Assembly (NCBI GenBank): GCA_016808115.1
Contig: JAEQBH010006837.1
Span: forward strand, 1 to 64,000
Direction of reading: 5' to 3'
Source of the DNA: Tetrastigma voinierianum
Lineage: Eukaryota; Streptophyta; Magnoliopsida; Vitales; Vitaceae
DNA length: 64,000 bases
A program made the translations under genes and the position numbers. Below, one piece after another: positions 33,376 to 46,283 of this stretch (positions within the stretch are counted from its first letter, which is position 1; every line of letters starts with the position of its first letter). The notes under the pieces were generated by a model. The model saw only the letters and a list, made by a program, of their open reading frames with translations, was not told the DNA's origin and did no database searches.

Positions 33376-35107
33376 TGTAAAACCCAAGAAAATTCAATTT
33401 TTTTTGAAAAGGGTAAAATGGTAATTTTAGTCAAAATCTGAAAATTTTCTAGATCTCGGATGACGAAACGGACTTCACCGTTGGAATCGTCTCGCAAAAT
33501 CTAGCTACCACGTCGAATTTCATTGACCCCAGACAATAAATTTCATGTTTTCAGGCACCGAAAGTGCTCCGTACCGCAAGATGGCTTGTGAAAGACATGT
33601 GATGTGACAAGAGTAACCTACTACATGTACCCATGTGATACATGTTGCATGATTAGTGAGATGATGGAGATGAATGACTTAGATTAAGCCCTGTGTCAAA
33701 AATCAAAACTAAATGACAAAACGGGGATTAATTGAAAAGAGTAAGTGAATAAGATAAAAGAAGAAACAATCTTCTTCTTCCCCATTTTTGGCAAAAGAAA
33801 ACGTACAGTAGGTGTGGGTTTCAGATTTTAGAGAGAGAAAGAGTGACTTCTCTCTAGATTTCCGCGTTCGGACCGTCGGTTCTTGATGGAGCAAGAAACA
33901 AAGTTGTTCTAAGCGGCAAGAGCTACGCGTGGGCACTGATTTTGTGGAGTTCCAACAACTCCAAGAGGTAGGGATTTTTTACTACTTGGTTTATTCTTTG
34001 GCTAAAAGCCATTTTAATGGATGAAGATTTGTTGAGGCTTGAATGACCGTGTTTTCGGTCTCAAAATCTTTGAATCGAGTGAAGAAATCCCTAATTGTGT
34101 GGCCGTGAACAAAGGTCGACCCTAGTGGTTTCAATTGCTCACGTGATTGGTCATGGTGATTTTTGTGTTGTTGAGTGATTCAAAATGAATTGCTTGGATT
34201 GTAATTAGCCCATGTGAGCTAATTTTGATGTTATTATTGTGAATTGAATAACATGAATTATGTGAATTAAATTTTGTTAATATATACATGTAAAATATAT
34301 TAGCATGAATATTTTAGAAATGGCATAATGCATTCCATATGCACCGAGGCACCCTAAATGGTAGGTGTGAGTGCATGACATGAAAGAAATTGAAAAAAAA
34401 AATGAAAACGGTTGTGAAAGGAATTTCAAGGAAGATTTTCCGAAGAATTTCCTTGGAGAGTGGTCCAACAGTTCATCTCGGAGGTGGACCAATGACTGTT
34501 TGGAAAAATTATCCAAAGAATTCGTGATCGGCTGGGTAGTCCAATATATTTACTCGAAATTTCACAGAGTGTGTTTTCAAAACAAAAGCTTTTGTTTTGA
34601 AATCAGATTTGCTCGCATTTTGGATTAGGCATGTGTGAGGGAGTCGATGAGGACTCGAGACATGGGATCAGTATGTAGACATTAAAGTAAGATCATGTAT
34701 TTGCTTATGACTGTTTGCCGCGACATATGCACTTAGGTGGGAGTAACCCATGGTGGAGATTATCACTATTGGGCATTGCTCAATTTGCCGAAAGTGATCA
34801 TTGTTTCAAAATGTGGAGTGTGGGCTGTGAGGACTACCACTAGAGGTCAGAATGAAGAAAGCCGACCGTGGCTTCGTATCTATCAGGTATAACATGTATT
34901 AAAACCTAAAATTTTTATATATGTTTTGATTAAGAGTATTGTAATAACTCTTGAACTACTGTAGTATAGTTGATGTATTTTTGATGAATATTGATGTATG
35001 GGCCCAAGTGGCCGTTTTTACTCATGTACATGTCTCATGATATGAGACACAGATATTCCGTAGGTTGACGAGTGGTCAACGAGACACCCCGGGATTGGGG
35101 CGTCACA
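33376..35107 (+). repeat. Gypsy 3' LTR
   Basis: 1732 bases, aligning with 23772-25497. It ends GGGGCGTCACA, followed by the duplicated GATTC. Both LTRs remain alignable over their full length but carry numerous small indels, so the insertion is not very recent. Confidence 0.9.
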
Positions 35108-35194
35108 GATTCATCTATAAAATTTGATATTTTGGCAATCTCTATTATAGATATTTTGGCAATCTCTATTATAGAATAGGGATTTTAAAAATAA

Positions 35195-35581
35195 TAATAT
35201 TTTGAAAATGCTGCTGAATGATGACTTAAAGAAGATAGTCCCTCTTATGTACAAGAAAATAAGAGAATTTCCCGAGAGATGGAAATAGTGTCAGAGAGAG
35301 CAAGGAAGCAAGATGGGGAGAAAGATAACTTTGTTTTCTTTCGGGATAAATCATACATAGGGTGGGAATGCCTATTTATAGACTCCCAAAGTGACCTTCC
35401 ATTATCCTCATTAATGTATGAATTAATGAGGGTATTAATTATAGTATTAATGATGATTTATGTATACGAATTTGGATGAATCCATTCATTTGCATAACAT
35501 TGAATCACGGAACGACTTTGTGTGTCATTGTTGAATCTGAGGAGTGGCTTCATTCATTTCAAAACCTTTTCGTTTATAACA
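35195..35581 (-). repeat. Copia B copy 1 3' LTR (left)
   Basis: Shares AGATAGTCCCTCTTATGTAC, the GAATTAATGAGGGTATTAAT segment and the end TTTATAACA with 39669-40053 and 46284-46671. The outer TGTTGATAACG of the other copies is replaced by A/T sequence here. Confidence 0.82.
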
Positions 35582-36374
35582 CTTCCCCTTGAATTACCAC
35601 CCTTATGAATGTGCTTAATTAAAACCTTGCTAAGTAAAACCAAACCTAGCAAGAGTACAACTTATTCACGTATATTAGTATTTACCTCAAAAAAAAACTT
35701 TGTAAAGGAAACCCAATGGGACTAAAAATCAGACGAAGGAAAAAGAATATAGTACTAACATTGGGTATGCGGACTTCCCTCATGTCCAACGCTTTGGTTG
35801 CGCGTTCAATCTATATACGAGTTTCGAATGGTAAGTCGTAAATACTGGTGAATAGGTCTGCTAGATTATCACTCGAGCGTATTTGTAGAACGTCAATCTC
35901 ACCATTATTTTGGAGCTCATGAGTGTAAAAGAACTTTGGAGAGATATGCTTAGTTCTGTCTCCTTTTATGTACCCGCCCTTTATTTATGCAATGCATGCA
36001 GCGTTGTCTTCAAATAATGTTGTTGGATTGTCTTTGGAAAAGGGGGGGCCACATGATTCCTAAATATGTTGAATCATCGATCTTAACCATATACATTCCA
36101 TGGTTGGATTCATGCAAGGCTAAGATCTTTGGGCGTTTGATGACATGGCTACCTTGTTTGTGACAAATCCATGAGATAAGCAGCACCATCTGTTAAATAT
36201 ACAGTTAGGGATCGAGCTTTGTGTGGGTTTGAAAGATCTGCTGGAATGTATCCAGCAGTTGTTCTTTGATTGCTTTTAAATAGAAAATGCATGCTCATAT
36301 GCTCCTTTAAGATATCTCAATATGTGCTTGATACCATTCCAATGCCTTCGGGTTGGAGCAAAACTATACCTGGC

Positions 36375-36877
36375 TTATAGATTAAAAGAAAAAGCAATAT
36401 ATGGGCGTGTACAAGTAGCAAGATACATAAGGGCACAAATAGCACTAAGATATGATACCTCGGGACCAAGTAATTCTTTGCCATTTTCACAAGGACGAAA
36501 TGGGTCATTTTTCACATCAAGTGAACAGACAACCATTGGAGAAGTCAAAGGGTGAGCTTCATTCATATAAAAGCGTTCTAAAATTTTCTTAGTATATAGG
36601 CTGATTGGTGAACCAAAATCCCAATAGGGAAGCCCTCTATCTATAACCCAAGACAAAATTTTGTTTTTTCGAGATCTTTCATCTCGAATTTCCTTTTTAA
36701 GTAATTTTCCGTTCTTGTGAGCTCTTCGGGAGTCCCAATAAGGTTTAGATAATCAACATATACGACAATAATTGAAAATCTAGTTTTTGATTTCTTAATA
36801 AAAATGCATGGGCATATAGGGTTGTTAGCATACCCTTCTTTTAATAAATACTCGCTAAGGAGATTGTACCTCATCAA
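36375..36877 (-). pseudogene. Copia B copy 1 RT core and RT/RNase H junction
   Basis: On the minus strand, 36877-36641 gives EGYANNPICPCIFIKK, then YVDYLNLIGTPEELTRTENYLKRKFEMKDL. The catalytic YVDD has become YVDY, which would inactivate the polymerase. 36656-36375 continues with LERFYMNEAHPLTSPMVV, LGPEVSYLSAICALMYLATCTRP and IAFSFNL. RNase H text further left (35600-36300) is too frameshifted to delimit. Confidence 0.82.
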
Positions 36878-38088
36878 ATGCGGATTGCTTTAAATGCTCT
36901 GAGAGATCTTTGTAATTTAATTGAGCACATACTACGGGGTTTGCATTTACCACTTAGATAATGTAGATCAACCCGAAGTTATTATATATATGTCATTATT
37001 GATGGATCCATATAGATCTGTGATGACATCCATGAGCAGCATATTCGGTCCTTTGAAGCGCTAAGCTTATTAAAAGCGAGTAATTGCGTTCGCCAGAGGT
37101 GAATATATTTCCTCATAATTGATACTAGGCCTCAGCAAGAACCGCTTGCGCTTACTAATCGCGCTTTATATCTCATGATCGTTATTCTCGTGCGCTTTCG
37201 TCTGAGCCACATTTAACGCAACATGCTATACCTTTAGGTGTTTGGACTACGAGGTTCAAAACTTCTGATTTCGTGCAGGTTTAATTTTCTTGCATAACTT
37301 CTTTCCATTTTGGCCAATCCATTTCTATTTCGACATTAACCATATTTTGTGGTTCAAGATCTTATTCATTTCTTAGTGTCTAATGCCACATGAAACCAAA
37401 ATATTGTTAATCTCACAATATTATTTGATCCATTTATCTCTTGTGCACACATAACTTATTGAGATTTCACTGTTTTTTGGAGTACTGTGCCTCTTGACAT
37501 AAGCACATAGCATTATGTTCTATATTAAGCATTGTGTCTTTGTGTTTCTCCTCTTTCGAGAGTTGTATCCTTTGATAAAGGTCTCCCACGGTTTAGGTGT
37601 TTTGAGATTCATTTAATCGGTTGTCTGCCGGGGGCACCAATTGTGTAGTATTTGCAATTGGGACATGCGACACATCCTTCTTATGTCCAGTTAATGCATC
37701 GAATTGTTGATTTGAGTTTTTCAAATGAATGATCCTTTAAACTTCCAATTAACTTTGATTTGTACGTGGATCAAAATGAGAAATTACGGATGCATTCCAA
37801 GTGATTTCTCGTCGTTTTTCTGGAACCGACTTTTCTCCCCCTAATGGTGGGAATAAATTTTCATTAAAATGGCCCGATCCCGGCAATTAAAAATATTTGT
37901 AAAAACATCTCATGTTGAGGGCTCAGGTATCTTACTGATGGAAGGGAATCATATCACATAAATCCTAAGTCTTCTTTGTGGTTATTTAGTGATATGTTGA
38001 TTATTTTAATTAGTATAATCGCACAATAAATATTCTTATATGAGGATATATTTGGTAGTTTACTAAATACAAATTGGAAAGGGAGTAT

Positions 38089-38517
38089 TCATAGTAGGCG
38101 AGTAGGTCGAGATATGAATAAGTTTCTGGCATGCATAATAAGCATGTCCACATCTTGGTAATTAGTTTTCATTAATAGTGGTTTGGCTATTAACTGAAGA
38201 TGCTTGATAAGGGAATCTACTAAACCATTTTGGGTATGAGTGTGAGCAACATGATGAACAATGTTTATCCCGACTGACATGCAATAATCAGTGAAATTTT
38301 GGGAGGTAAACTCACCAGCATTATCAAGTCTAATACTTTTGATTCGATAATCAGGAAATTGTGCTCGTAATTTTAGTATTTGTGCAAGGAGTCTAGATAA
38401 GGCAATAATGCAGTTTAAGGGAAGACAAACATGAGACCATATAGAAGCATCTATTAGGACCATGAAGTACCGAAAAGGCACACATGGTGGATGAATGGAG
38501 TCACAAATGTCCCCCAT
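38089..38517 (-). pseudogene. Copia B copy 1 integrase core
   Basis: Minus-strand text FRYFMVLIDASIWSHVCLP carries the first catalytic Asp. IKSIRLDNAGEFTSQNF carries the second Asp. THTQNGLVDSLIKHLQLIAKPLL has Asp where the third catalytic residue should be Glu. The frame is open for 142 residues, the best-preserved stretch of this element, but the flanking parts are broken. Confidence 0.85.
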
Positions 38518-38619
38518 GTACTCTTAATAAATGTTGAGGACTCACGCTTAGCTTTGACATGAGGAATGACTTGACTATCAATTTGCATGTGAGCCACCAA
38601 CACATGGGTATTCATGGGA

Positions 38620-39585
38620 CAAGAGGATCTTTTGGTTTTAATTCATGCCCTTGTGAGACCTGATCCTTCTCATCATTGAAGATCCAAGGTGACCTAGCCT
38701 GTCATGCCAAAGGATAAAAGTCTTTAGGTCGTTGAACTTCTAGTTCACGACAACGAATGACTCAATAGGCTTTATAGTTGTATGATACAACCCAAAGGAG
38801 AAAGCTAAGAGTGTCTCAACATCAAGTTTCTTGCTATAAACAATAAAGGTGATATAAAGACACTCTTTATTGCCATCATTCATGGTTTCAATATGATATT
38901 CATTTATGCGAATATCTTTAAAACTAAACAAAATTCTTGTGGATTTGCTAGAATATAATGCATCATTGATGTGGAATCTAGTCCCTTTTGGTAGCATGCT
39001 TATTGGTTTTCAGGCGCTGAATTGGAATTGCTGAGTACGAGGATATGGTACTCACATTTGCCACTTGTCAAAGTTAAAAGCTTAAAAGAGTATCTTAAAG
39101 GTTTTTGTGAGGGATCTTTTAGTTTTTTGATTCTGTTGCCCTTGTGGGTTTTACGCAGTTCTTCTCATCATTGAAGATCGAGGTGACTTAACTGTCATGC
39201 GAATGATAAAAGATTTTTGCAGATTCGTTGAACCACAGTTCGCGACAGCGTATGACTTCGATAGGTTTATAGTTGTGTGATCTGACCTAGGTGGAGAAGG
39301 TAAGGTGTCTCACTTGCATCAGAAGTTCTTGCCGAGGAAACAATAAAGGTGATATAAAGACACTCTTTATTGCCACATAATTAAGTGGTTTCAATATGAT
39401 ATTCGTTTTAAGGGCTATCTTTCATGCAGAAATTAATGGTTCTTTAGAATATAATCATCATTGATGTAGTCAATCCCCATTTAGTAGCATTATATTGGTT
39501 TAAACACTTCAAATTAGATAGCTAGTACCGGATATGGTACTCGCGTTGCCAACTTTGTCAAAGTTCAACCCAAAAGTATCTTTTA
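38620..39585 (-). repeat. Internal tandem duplication in Copia B copy 1 (about 470 bp)
   Basis: The protease/GAG-pre-integrase segment at about 38640-39110 (minus-strand text from 38997: LPKGTRFHINDALYSSKSTR) is repeated in a more diverged form at about 39120-39585. Both share AACAATAAAGGTGATATAAA and the GACACTCTTTATTGCCA segment. Copy 2 of the element (45700-46200) has it once, so the duplication arose in copy 1 only, or was lost from copy 2. Confidence 0.7.
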
Positions 39586-39668
39586 TCCGAAAGAATAGTA
39601 TGTGTACAGTTTGCACAATGTTGGGATATACATAATCATCTATCTCTGTTTGTGCCAAGACGAGCTCG

Positions 39669-40053
39669 TGTTGATAACGTTTTAGAAATCTTTCTTGAAT
39701 AGATCTAGGAGATAGTCCCTCTTATGTACGAGAAAATAAGAGAATTTCCCGAAATATGAAAATAGTATCAGAGAGAGCAAGGAAACAAGATGAGGAGAAA
39801 GATAGAACTTTGTTTCTTAAATAAATACATAGGGTGAAGTCACATTTATAAGGAACAAAGATGGCAGCAAATATACATAATTTAATGTATGAATTAATGA
39901 GGGTATTAATCTGAAACTATTATGATGATTTATATCTGAGAATTAAAGAATATGAATATTCATTTGCAAAACACTGAATCGAGCAGAACTTTTGTATGTA
40001 CAAATCTTTGAATCAGGTAACTCATTCATTTCAAAAACCTTTCATTTATAACA
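39669..40053 (-). repeat. Copia B copy 1 5' LTR (right)
   Basis: 385 bases, TGTTGATAACG to TTTATAACA as read on the plus strand. hAT copy 3 sequence resumes at 40054. On the minus strand the bases after the LTR read CGAGCTCGTCTTGG; no standard tRNA-Met primer site is evident. Confidence 0.82.
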
Positions 40054-41200
40054 TAATAATTATAATATATAATTAATATATTAAATTTTGTTGTTATAAC
40101 TATTTTATTTTCAATTTCTAAATGTATATTTTAAATATAATTTATATGACAATTTAATATTTAAAATATTGTATAAAATTTTATTGAATGCATTTTAAAT
40201 TAAAATAAATTACTGTTTTAATATTGAATATATTTTTTATTTATCTCATTAATCTTATCTTAAATATTTTAATTTTATTTTTATTTATTCTTTAAATTTT
40301 ATTCAATCATATATGTTTTTTTTTTTTGATATGGGAGTTGTACTAGTTTATAAATTAAATTAAATTTAACAACTAAATTATTAGTATATTTTAAATAATT
40401 TTGTCTTAAGCTAGTGTTAATAACAAAATAATGTTATTTTAAAATAATTAACAAAAATTATACATTAATTTCTTTCCTAACATGATTATATCTTTAGCAA
40501 GATGAATTTTCAAACAAATATAATATTTAATTTATTAAACGGTTGAGATGCATTTTTAGAAAAATATTTTTTTATTAAACATAAATAAGGGTATGTTGTT
40601 AACATTCTAAATTAATTAATAGATGATGACAAATTTCCCAGCCCATGTCGAGGATGTAATCTTTAATATGGAATCGTATGTTATTATAGGATATAATGAA
40701 GATGTGAATAAAAGATTAGAGCATATGAGATTTAAACTTGATCTTGGAGTTATTTTTGTCGGATATGTTATTTTATTGTTTGGTACTATTTAGCAAGTTA
40801 GTTTGGTATTTTAGTTTCTAATAGTATTTAAGCATTCATTATTTATTAAGTTGTTTTAATATTATTATATTGTTTAGACTAAATCATTTTATATTTAATT
40901 ATTTATTATATATTTGTAGATTATTGCTTTATTTGAGAATGATAAGCATAAAATTAATTTTTTTAAGCGTTTTTAAGGTTTTGACCCGTACCCGTATGGC
41001 TAGTGAAAAATGCTTAGAATAAAAATTGATCATGTCATTTCTGACAATTTTGACCATGGCCACGAATGGGAAATTTGGCAAAAATGGAGTTAAATTTGCG
41101 ACCAGCCTCGACTCTAGATAAGTGTATTCAAAGTCCCATTTAAAAAATAATAGGATTACAACTTCTATATATGGTATATATTAGACTAAGATCAATCTGT

Positions 41201-42550
41201 TCATTTGGTAATATGGGTTTAGTCGAATGGGATTTCAATGCTTTATTACAGATTTTTGGAGAGTTGGGTTATAAAATTTAAAGTTCAAATAAAATCGGGT
41301 CAATTTGCTCCGATCCATTTTGGCCCCTGGCGCATATGGGTTTGGACCCGGGTAGCCCGATTAACCCGATTTGCCCAAAATTTTTATTTAATTTTTTTAA
41401 AGCAAGTGAAAAACATAAGTATTGAGATTTTCAAGTTAATTTATAAATTTTGATATTTTGGCTATCTCTTTTGTAGTATAGAGAGTTTTTAAAATAATAA
41501 TAATTGTAATATATAATTAATATATTAAATTTTTTTGTTTTAACAATTTTATTTTCAATTTCTAAACGTATATTTTTAATATAATTTATATGATAATTTA
41601 ATAATTAAAAAATATTATATGAAAATTTACTGAATGCATTTGAATTAAATAAATTACTATTTAATATTGAATATATTTTTATTTATCTCATTAATCCTAT
41701 TTTAAATATTTACAATTTCATTTTTTTATATATCCTTTAAATTTTATTCAATCATATACTTTTGATAAAAATGAAGTTGTAATAGTTTATAAATTAAATT
41801 AAGTTAATATGTAAATTATTAGTATATTTTAAATAATTTTGTGCCAAAATAATATATAACAAAATAATGTTATTTTAAAATAATTAACAAAATTATCGAT
41901 AATTTATTTCTATAATATGATTATATCTTTTAGCAAGATGAATTTTCAAACAAATAGGATATTTCATTATTAAATGATTTGAGATGCATTTTTGGAAAAA
42001 ATATTTTTTATTCGGCTTGTAAATGAAATTTATATTGTTAACATTATAAATAAATTATTAGATGATAAAAGTCGACCACTATCGGGATAATAAATGCTAC
42101 AATGTGGAATCGCGTATTTGATAACTGGATAATGAGATCAAGATGAAGATTAGAAGCGTAAGATTTTAATACTTTGAATTATTTTTTTAATATGTTATTT
42201 TATTGTTTTGATATTATTTAGTTAGTTAGTTTGATATTTTGATTATAATAGTATTTTAACATTATTTATTTATTTAAGTTTGTTTACAATTATTATATTG
42301 TTTAGACTAAATCATTTTATATATATTTATATATTATTTATTTTTATTTGAAGAATGATGAATTTATAAAATTAATTTTTAAATATTTTTAAGGTTTTAG
42401 CTCGTTTTTTGGCTCGTAACACTGCGTAGATTTGGGTGACGATAAAAAACTAACTTTAAATAAAATAGACAAGTATTAATCTATGGCATTTAACAGCGAT
42501 CCAAATAAGTTAACCCAAAATAAATTGTACTGACCCATTTATCCACTCTA
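41201..42550. mobile_element. hAT-family element copy 4
   Basis: Internal sequence matches copies 3 and 6 throughout (GATTAACCCGATTTGCCCAAA near the left, the A/T middle, TTTAGACTAAATCATTTTAT near the right). The right terminus, reverse complement TAGAGTGGATAAATGGGTCA, is intact and is followed by GATGTAGA and then CATGTCTGTTC. The uninterrupted sequence GATGCAGCCATGTCTGTTC occurs nearby (42655-42673), so GATGCAGC/GATGTAGA is an 8-bp target duplication. The left end is degraded to TCATTTGGTAATATGGG. Confidence 0.8.
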
Positions 42551-42639
42551 GATGTAGACATGTCTGTTCGGAAGTCCATTTCAAAAATAGTAGGCTTACA
42601 ATTTCTATATATGGTTTGGTGGAAGTACTTCGTCCTTCC

Positions 42640-43425
42640 CATAGACTAGAAGATCGATGCAGCCATGTCTGTTCCACAGTCCATTTGAAAAATAGTAAAA
42701 AGTCAACCCTTTTCATTTTGACCTCGTTAAACCTGCAAAAACAATTTCAGTAGTGGTGCAATGACAGCTTTTCAATGACAAATTAATTATCATATGCTGG
42801 AAAGAGTTTCAGAACTTAGCAGCTGATTAAGCCAATTAATTATCATTCTATTCCCTAACTGCAGATAAATTAATGTCTCCTCAAAAGTATTTCTCAAACT
42901 TTGTTTCTTCAACTAATCCCCACCATTTTCGTCCTAGACATAGCCATTAATGCACAGTACTTAGAAGCTCGATCGGGTTCAACCTGCAGAAGACTACAGC
43001 ACAATTCATTGATATATTAAAATGTTTTTAATATATATAGCAATGGATATTATTGGATGTGGATTATGTGTGACATGGGTCCATTCAGTTTTGTTTCTTT
43101 GAGCAATATACGCTTCCTTGTTGAGATTCATCTCAAACAATGATAAAATTAGAGACAAAAGCAAGAAGGTCGAGAAGAAAGTCAACACACATACACAATG
43201 GGCCTATACTATCTTTAAATAGGATAAACTTAGGTATAACGAAATTATAAAAATATCCTTATACCAGCTACGAGGACATTTGCCCTTTCCCCTTCATAAA
43301 CATGCTTCCCTCATATATGAGACATACTGGAACAGCCCTCAAGATGAGATTTGGATAGTGTGAAGTTCAAAACCTCCCTATATGAATCTTCATCTTTCAT
43401 GGTGTGGGATATTACGAAATTGACC
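42640..43425 (+). pseudogene. Peroxidase relic A (promoter, exon 1, trace of exon 4)
   Basis: Family promoter blocks lie at 42698-42775. An ATG at 42873 opens sequence parallel to the Prx1/Prx2 exon 1 (MSPQKYF-like start, secretion signal region). About 45 bases that would encode the FYxxxCP region are deleted, and the text ends near GACTACAGCACAATTCATTG (42991-43010). Exons 2 and 3 are absent. From 43190 the sequence matches 56548-56760. The last 15 or so bases (GGATATTACGAAATTG) match the beginning of the exon-4 piece of relic B before the sequence jumps into Copia B at about 43430. Confidence 0.78.
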
Positions 43426-44172
43426 GTTTATTGAGATACGCCAAGAGCGTCGATAAGCGTTGTTAAGATATGAGTGCTTGAGGCCAGAGTGATTCTTGTG
43501 CACGCGAGAATGAAATGAGTCGATTTCACATCAGTGAGCGGACAACCATTGGAGAAGTCAAGGGTGAGTTTCATTCATATAAAAGCGTTCTAAAATTTTT
43601 TCTTAGTATAGGTGATTGGTGAACCAAAATGTCTGATAAGGGGAAATCTCTATTTGTAACCCAAATTTTGTTTTTCAGAGATCTTTCATCTCGAATTCCC
43701 TTTTTCAGTAATTTTCCTTTCTTGTGAGCTCTTCGAGAGTCCCAATAAGGTTTAGATCATCAACATATACGGCAATAATTGCAAATCTAGTTTTTTATTT
43801 CTTAATAAAAATGCATGGGCATATAGGGTTGTTAGCATACCCTTCTTTTAATAAATACTCGTTAAGGTGATTGTACTACATGCGTCCGGATTGCTTTAAT
43901 CCATACAGAGATATTTGTAATTTGATTGAGCACATACTACGGGGTTTTGCATTTACCACTTTAGGTAATGTGAATCCTTCAAGGATTGTTATATATATGT
44001 CATTATCTATGGATCCATATAGATACGCTGTGATGACATCCATGAGACGCATATCCAGTCATTTAGAAACCGTCGAGCTTATTAAAAAACGGAAAGTAAT
44101 TGCATCCTTCAGAGGTGAATATGTTTCCTCATAGTCAATACTAGGCCTCTATGAGAACCCTTGTGCTACTAA

Positions 44173-45238
44173 TCACGCTTTATATCTCATGATCTCGTTA
44201 TTCTCATTGCGCTTTCGTACAAATATCCATTTGTACCCAACATGCTTTATACCTTTAAGTGTTTGGACTATAGGTCCAAAAACTTCTCGTTTCATTAACG
44301 AGTTTAATTTTGCCTGCATAGCTTCTTTCCATTTTGGCCAATCATTTATATTTTGACATTCTTCCATATTTTGTGGTTCAGGATTTTCATCATTTCTTAT
44401 GATGTTTAAGGCTACTTGGAAAGCAAAAATATTGTTCATCATAATATTATTTCGATCACCGTTATCTCGCTTTTTGTGCGCATAACTTGTGAGATTTCAC
44501 TATTTTTAGATGCCTATGCCTCTTGAGGTTACTTCTTTGTTGTAGTACTCTTCATGTCCCTTAGTTCGACATATGCCTTTGCATAAGCATTATATATTTC
44601 ATATTAACATTGTGTCTTTGTGTTCTCCTCTTTCGAGGAGTTGTATCTTTTGAGCCAAAAGATCTCCCACGCTTTAGGCGTTTTTGAGATTCATTTGTTA
44701 GTTGTCCTTTAGGGACATCAATCTGTGCTTGAGAATTTGCAATCGGGACATGTGACTTTGTCACTTTATTTGTATCAGTGAATGCATCCGGTAATTGATT
44801 TTCAAGATTTTGCAAATGAATGATCCTTTGAACTTCCATTTCACTTTGATTTGTACGTGGATTAAAATGAGAAATTACAGATGCATTCCAAGTGATTTCT
44901 CAAGAGTAGAACCTGCAGGCAGAGCTTTTCTCCCTAATGGTGGGAATAAATTTTCATTAAAATAACAGTCAGCAAAACGTGCTGTAAAAACATCTCATGT
45001 TGAGGGCTCAAGGTATCTTATGATGGAAGGGGGAATGTATCTGGCATAAATCCCAAGTCTTCTTTGTGTGGACCCATTTTAGTCTGAATGTGTTGGTGCG
45101 ATTGGTACATAATATCGCCTGACCAATATTCTTATATGAGATATATTTGGTGACTTCAGAGTACAAATTTGGAAGGGAATTATTCATGACGGGCGGTAGG
45201 CCAAAATGAACTAAGTTTAACGGCATATATAATAGCAT
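44173..45238 (-). pseudogene. Copia B copy 2 pol fragments: RT N-terminus, linker, integrase end
   Basis: Minus-strand text. 44442-44173 has INDWPKWKEAMQAKLNSL and HVGYKWIFVRKRNENNEI, the start of RT. 44839-44561 has EVQRIIHLQNLENQLPDAF and RLKRGRSFGSKD, the linker between integrase and RT. 45238-45008 is the decayed end of integrase. Stops and shifts separate the three. No intact protein can be made. Confidence 0.8.
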
Positions 45239-46283
45239 GTCCCCATCTTTGAAGTGGGTAATTTGGTTTCATTCATCGGTGGTGCGAAGGTATGCGAAGG
45301 CGCTTGATAAGGGACTCTACTAAACCATTTTGGGTATGAGTGAGCAACATGATGCTCAATGTTTTATCCGTTGACATGCGATAATCGGTGAAAGTTTGGG
45401 AGGGTAAACTCACCCGGCATTATCAGTCTAATACTTTTAATTTGATGTCGGAAATTGTGCTCGAAATTTTATTATTTATGCTTATGAGGAGTCTAGATAA
45501 AGGCAATACGGGTTGCAAGGGAGACACAAACATGAGACCATCTCGTGAAGCATCTATTAGGACCATGAAGTACCGAAAAGGCTCACATGGTGGATGAATG
45601 GATAATCCCCATGCCTCTTTTTAAAAATGATGGGAGCTCAAACTTGACTTTGGTGGTATGAGATGGTTTTGTATCGATTTGCGCGTGAGCCACGCAACAC
45701 ATGGGTATTCATGGGACGAGGGATATTTTGGTTTTTTAATTCGTACCCTTGTGAATTTACTACATGATCTTCACCTCTCATCATTGAGGAGTCCACGGGT
45801 GACTGGCGTCGTCTTAAAGAATAAAGTCTTTGGGTCCTTGAGCTTACGGTTTACGATGACGTGTATTTCGGTAGGCTTTATGGTTGTGTCTGACCTAGTG
45901 GAGAAAGCTAAGAGTGTGTCTCAACTTGTCAAGTTTCTTGCTATAAACAATAGAGGTGATATAAAGACACTCTTTATTATGCATCATTCATGGTTTGATA
46001 TGATATTCATTTAGAATATCTTTAAAAACTAAGCGAGAATGCTTTATTAGTTCTTCAGAGTATAATGTCGTTGATGTGGAATGCAGTCCCTTTTGGTAGC
46101 ATTATGTGAAACTTACGAAGCCTTCAATTAGAGTTGCTAGTGCAAGATATGGTACTCACGTGTCGGCAATCGAAGTTCGGCAAAAAATATCTTTTATCTG
46201 AAAAATAGTATGCGTGATTGCCTGATCAGTGAGACATCTTGTCGCCCATCATCATCTCTATTTGTCTCTCGAGGAAGCATCCG

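Larger units (their letters stand above)
23772..35107 (+). mobile_element. Ty3/gypsy retrotransposon, chromovirus-type, defective
   Basis: Full-length outline: LTRs 23772-25497 and 33376-35107, primer site 25501-25512, polypurine tract 33363-33375, gag-pol remnant 29401-33248 and a perfect 5-bp target duplication GATTC (23767-23771 and 35108-35112). A family X LTR lies nested in the leader (26459-29049). Pol order is RT, RNase H, integrase, as in gypsy. The C-terminal EESTWEREDTMR segment (33190-33225) resembles the tail of plant Del/Tekay chromoviruses. Stops and frameshifts are everywhere and the protease region appears deleted, so the element is dead. Confidence 0.9.
35195..40053 (-). mobile_element. 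Copia B copy 1: minus-strand copia lacking gag
   Basis: LTRs at about 35195-35581 and 39669-40053. The strand is set by RT and integrase text on the minus strand and by a purine tract (AAGGGGAAG on the minus strand, 35582-35590) next to the left LTR. It sits inside hAT copy 3. Reading from the right LTR the first protein text is already protease-to-GAG-pre-integrase sequence within about 670 bases, so gag is missing. The matching copy at 43430-46671 lacks gag in the same way. The pol frames contain stops and shifts. The left LTR seems to have lost about ten bases at its outer end. Confidence 0.85.
23539..41116. mobile_element. hAT-family element copy 3, split by gypsy and copia insertions
   Basis: The left end TAGAGCTGACAATAGGGG (23539-23556) is preceded by GATGCAGC. 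The right end, at 41116 (...ACTCTA), is followed by GATAAGTG, a degraded 8-bp duplication. The element's own sequence is 23539-23771, 35108-about 35194 and 40054-41116, roughly 1.4 kb in all. The rest is a gypsy element (23772-35107) and a minus-strand copia (about 35195-40053). Short inverted ends beginning TAGAG plus 8-bp duplications indicate the hAT superfamily. There is no transposase, so it needed help in trans. Confidence 0.75.

Noticed and set aside
36322..36555. 77-codon plus frame
   Set aside because: Antisense of the Copia B RT/RNase H junction.
43871..44134. 87-codon plus frame
   Set aside because: Antisense of Copia B RT; the minus strand gives recognisable RT text.
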